Positions 5,694 to 7,274 of a stretch of DNA of 7,274 bases are shown here, one piece after another. The notes below the pieces were generated by a model, which had not been told where the DNA came from, did not search any database, and saw nothing but the letters and a program-made list of their open reading frames with translations. Each line of letters starts with the position of its first letter. Within the stretch, counting starts at the first letter, position 1. Both the position numbers and the translations under genes were made by a program. Source of the DNA: JBFKPQ01 sp041628225 (GTDB lineage Bacteria > Actinomycetota > Acidimicrobiia > Spongiisociales > JAENVV01); the NCBI GenBank assembly GCA_041628225.1, contig JBFKPQ010000116.1, positions 1 to 7,274 of the forward strand, written 5' to 3'.

Positions 5694-5778
5694 CCGTACC
5701 CCCTGGGTGGAATAATCGCGCTGGGCGTTACTCGACCGGCATTACCCTAGCCCGCAACCCGATCAGAACAGGTGACCC
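5694..5778. promoter_or_regulatory. Divergent control region of the phosphotransferase homologue and thrS
   Basis: The 85-bp gap holds two overlapping TANNNT elements on opposite strands: TACCCT (5743-5748, +) towards thrS and TAGGGT (complement of 5744-5749, -) towards the phosphotransferase homologue. Leaders would be about 24 and 44 nt. A second minus-strand candidate is GATTAT, just before the phosphotransferase ribosome binding site. No clear -35 boxes are seen. There is no room for a T-box or other long leader in front of thrS. Assignment is tentative. Confidence 0.35.
5770..5775 (+). promoter_or_regulatory. Ribosome binding site deciding the TTG start of thrS
   Basis: AGGTGA lies 3 nt before TTG 5779 and matches the downstream part of the AGGAGGTGA anti-SD complement. 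Its TGA (5773-5775) is an in-frame stop, so no earlier start is possible. The next in-frame TTG (5791) would be too far from the site. Confidence 0.7.
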
Positions 5779-7274
5779 TTGCCTCTCGAATTGACCTACC
5801 CCGATGGCTCTGTCCACGGGTTTCCCGACGGAACAACCGGCCACGACGTGGCGTCATCGATCGGTCCGCGTCTGGCGAGCGCGGCGGTGGCGGTGGCCGT
5901 CGATGGAGCTCAATACGACCTGCACCGTCCGCTGCCTCACGGAGGCAAACTCGAGATCATCGCCGAAGCGACCGAGTCGGGCCGCCACATCGCGCGGCAT
6001 TCGGCGGCCCACGTACTGGCTCAAGCCGTACTCGATCTCTTTCCGGACGCGACCTTCGCCATCGGCCCTCCGATCACCGACGGCTTCTACTACGACTTCG
6101 CGGTCGCCGAGCCGTTCACGCCCGAAGACATCGAGCGGATCGAACAACGCATGGCCGAGATCATCGCCGAAGATCAGCCGTTCGAACGGGTCGAGATGTC
6201 ACGCCAAGAGGCGCTGGACGTCTTCTCGGATCACCGGTTCAAGGTCGAGATCATCGAGTCGGTCGACGACGATACCGCCAGTGAAGTCGAGGCGGGAGCG
6301 GCCGTGTCGGCATACAAGAACCTCGATTTCATCGATCTGTGTCGTGGCCCTCACGTCCCGTCGACCGGGCGGCTGAAGGCCGTCAAACTCATGCGAACCG
6401 CCGGCGCCTATTGGCGAGGAGACGAGAGCCGCGAACAGCTCCAACGGATCTACGGGACGGCATGGGAGTCCAACAAGGCACTCGAAGGCTATTTGCACCG
6501 CCTCGAGGAAGCCGAGCGACGCGACCACCGCAAGCTGGGTCCCGAGCTCGATCTCTACAGTTTCCCTTCGGATCTCGGGCCGGGACTGTCGGTCTGGCAT
6601 CCGAAGGGCGGCATGGTGCGCAAGCTCATGGAGGATCATTCGCGTCGCCTCCACGAGCGGTTCGGGTTCGAGTTCGTGTTTTCGCCGCACCTGGCCAAAT
6701 CCGACCTGTGGGCCACCTCCGGACACCTCGACTTCTACGCCGAGAACATGTATCCGCCCATGGAGATGGACGCCGGTCAGGAATACCGCGTCAAACCCAT
6801 GAACTGCCCATTCCACGTGCTGATCTATCGGTCCCAGTCACGCTCGTACCGGGATCTCCCCATTCGGCTCTCGGAGCTGGGTGGCGTGTACCGCAACGAA
6901 CGCTCGGGAGTGGTGCACGGCCTGCTGCGTGCCCGCGGATTCACCCAGGACGACAGCCATACCTTCTGCCGGCGAGACCAGGTGGCCGAGGAGTTGGCGA
7001 TGCATCTCGATTTCGTCCTCACCTGGCTGCGCGACTTCGGGTTCACCGAATTCGAGGCGGACCTGAGTACACGTCCCGACAAGTGGGTCGGCGAGCTCGA
7101 ACTGTGGGACGTGGCCGAGGACGCGCTCGAACGGGCGTTGATCCAGGCCGAGATCCCCTATGAGGTCGCGGCCGGCGAAGGTGCCTTCTACGGTCCCAAG
7201 ATCGATGTTCACATCCGGGATGCCATCGGGCGGCGCTGGCAGATGTCGACCATCCAGGTCGACTTCGCGTTGCC
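5779..7274 (+). CDS. thrS: Threonyl-tRNA synthetase (3' truncated by window edge)
   Basis: 498 residues are visible of an expected roughly 640-660. The enzyme activates threonine with ATP and charges tRNA-Thr. Domains in order: TGS (about 1-62, YPDGS at 7-11); the editing domain with HSAAH (74-78) and CRGPH (188-192), the histidine and cysteine residues that hydrolyse Ser-tRNA-Thr; then the class II catalytic core with KPMNCP (339-344) carrying zinc ligand Cys343, motif 2 RNERSG (372-377), GFTQDDSHTFC (387-397) carrying zinc ligand His394, and FYGPKID (470-476). The third zinc-ligand histidine, motif 3 and the anticodon-binding domain lie beyond the window. The start is TTG; codons are open to the last base. 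All visible catalytic and editing residues are intact. Confidence 0.97.
   Translation, partial: MPLELTYPDGSVHGFPDGTTGHDVASSIGPRLASAAVAVAVDGAQYDLHRPLPHGGKLEIIAEATESGRHIARHSAAHVLAQAVLDLFPDATFAIGPPITDGFYYDFAVAEPFTPEDIERIEQRMAEIIAEDQPFERVEMSRQEALDVFSDHRFKVEIIESVDDDTASEVEAGAAVSAYKNLDFIDLCRGPHVPSTGRLKAVKLMRTAGAYWRGDESREQLQRIYGTAWESNKALEGYLHRLEEAERRDHRKLGPELDLYSFPSDLGPGLSVWHPKGGMVRKLMEDHSRRLHERFGFEFVFSPHLAKSDLWATSGHLDFYAENMYPPMEMDAGQEYRVKPMNCPFHVLIYRSQSRSYRDLPIRLSELGGVYRNERSGVVHGLLRARGFTQDDSHTFCRRDQVAEELAMHLDFVLTWLRDFGFTEFEADLSTRPDKWVGELELWDVAEDALERALIQAEIPYEVAAGEGAFYGPKIDVHIRDAIGRRWQMSTIQVDFAL

Noticed and set aside
5700..5778. T-box or other riboswitch before thrS
   Set aside because: The leader from the best promoter is only about 24 nt and has no T-box sequence or specifier stem.
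6199..6816. Minus-strand 205-codon frame opposite thrS
   Set aside because: Shadow of the synthetase coding strand, with no independent ribosome site or motif noticed.
6339..7163. Plus-strand 274-codon frame inside thrS
   Set aside because: Out of frame with a textbook threonyl-tRNA synthetase; Arg/Pro-rich translation without domains.

Overview
The window looks like a chromosomal segment of a high-GC actinobacterium. The main lineage clue is a full-length mycothiol synthase (mshD), because mycothiol is an actinobacterial thiol. TANNNT-type -10 elements and two apparently leaderless starts fit the same group. Placement in Acidimicrobiia or a similar uncultured lineage is only a guess from overall style. 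There are no mobile elements, CRISPR arrays, rRNA or tRNA genes. Coding density is very high, and every gap between genes is under 100 bp.

Layout, left to right. Positions 1-69 (+) hold the last codons of an upstream gene, possibly a class IV aminotransferase. It overlaps a sulfotransferase-like P-loop protein (62-775, +). Next come a polar amino-acid ABC transporter lipoprotein (842-1684, +) and its permease (1750-2700, +), separated by a perfect 14-bp hairpin; no ATPase gene follows. The permease converges with a patatin-like phospholipase (2704-3669, -) with only 3 bp between stop codons, and a hairpin spans both stops. The patatin gene is divergent from mshD (3736-4605, +) across a 66-bp gap carrying two apparent leaderless promoters. 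mshD converges with a 58-aa zinc-ribbon protein (4598-4774, -), and both stop codons lie in one 8-bp palindrome. Upstream of the zinc-ribbon gene on the same strand is an APH-family phosphotransferase homologue (4869-5693, -) whose catalytic loop has lost its key residues. Divergent from it, thrS (threonyl-tRNA synthetase) starts with TTG at 5779 and runs off the right edge without its C-terminal part.

Functionally this is mostly a housekeeping neighbourhood (thiol biosynthesis, tRNA charging, amino-acid uptake, lipid hydrolysis). I do not see a clear new multi-gene system. The points most worth attention are the predicted pseudokinase, the small zinc-ribbon gene and its interlocked stop codon, the compact gene junctions, and the ABC transporter that lacks an adjacent ATPase.
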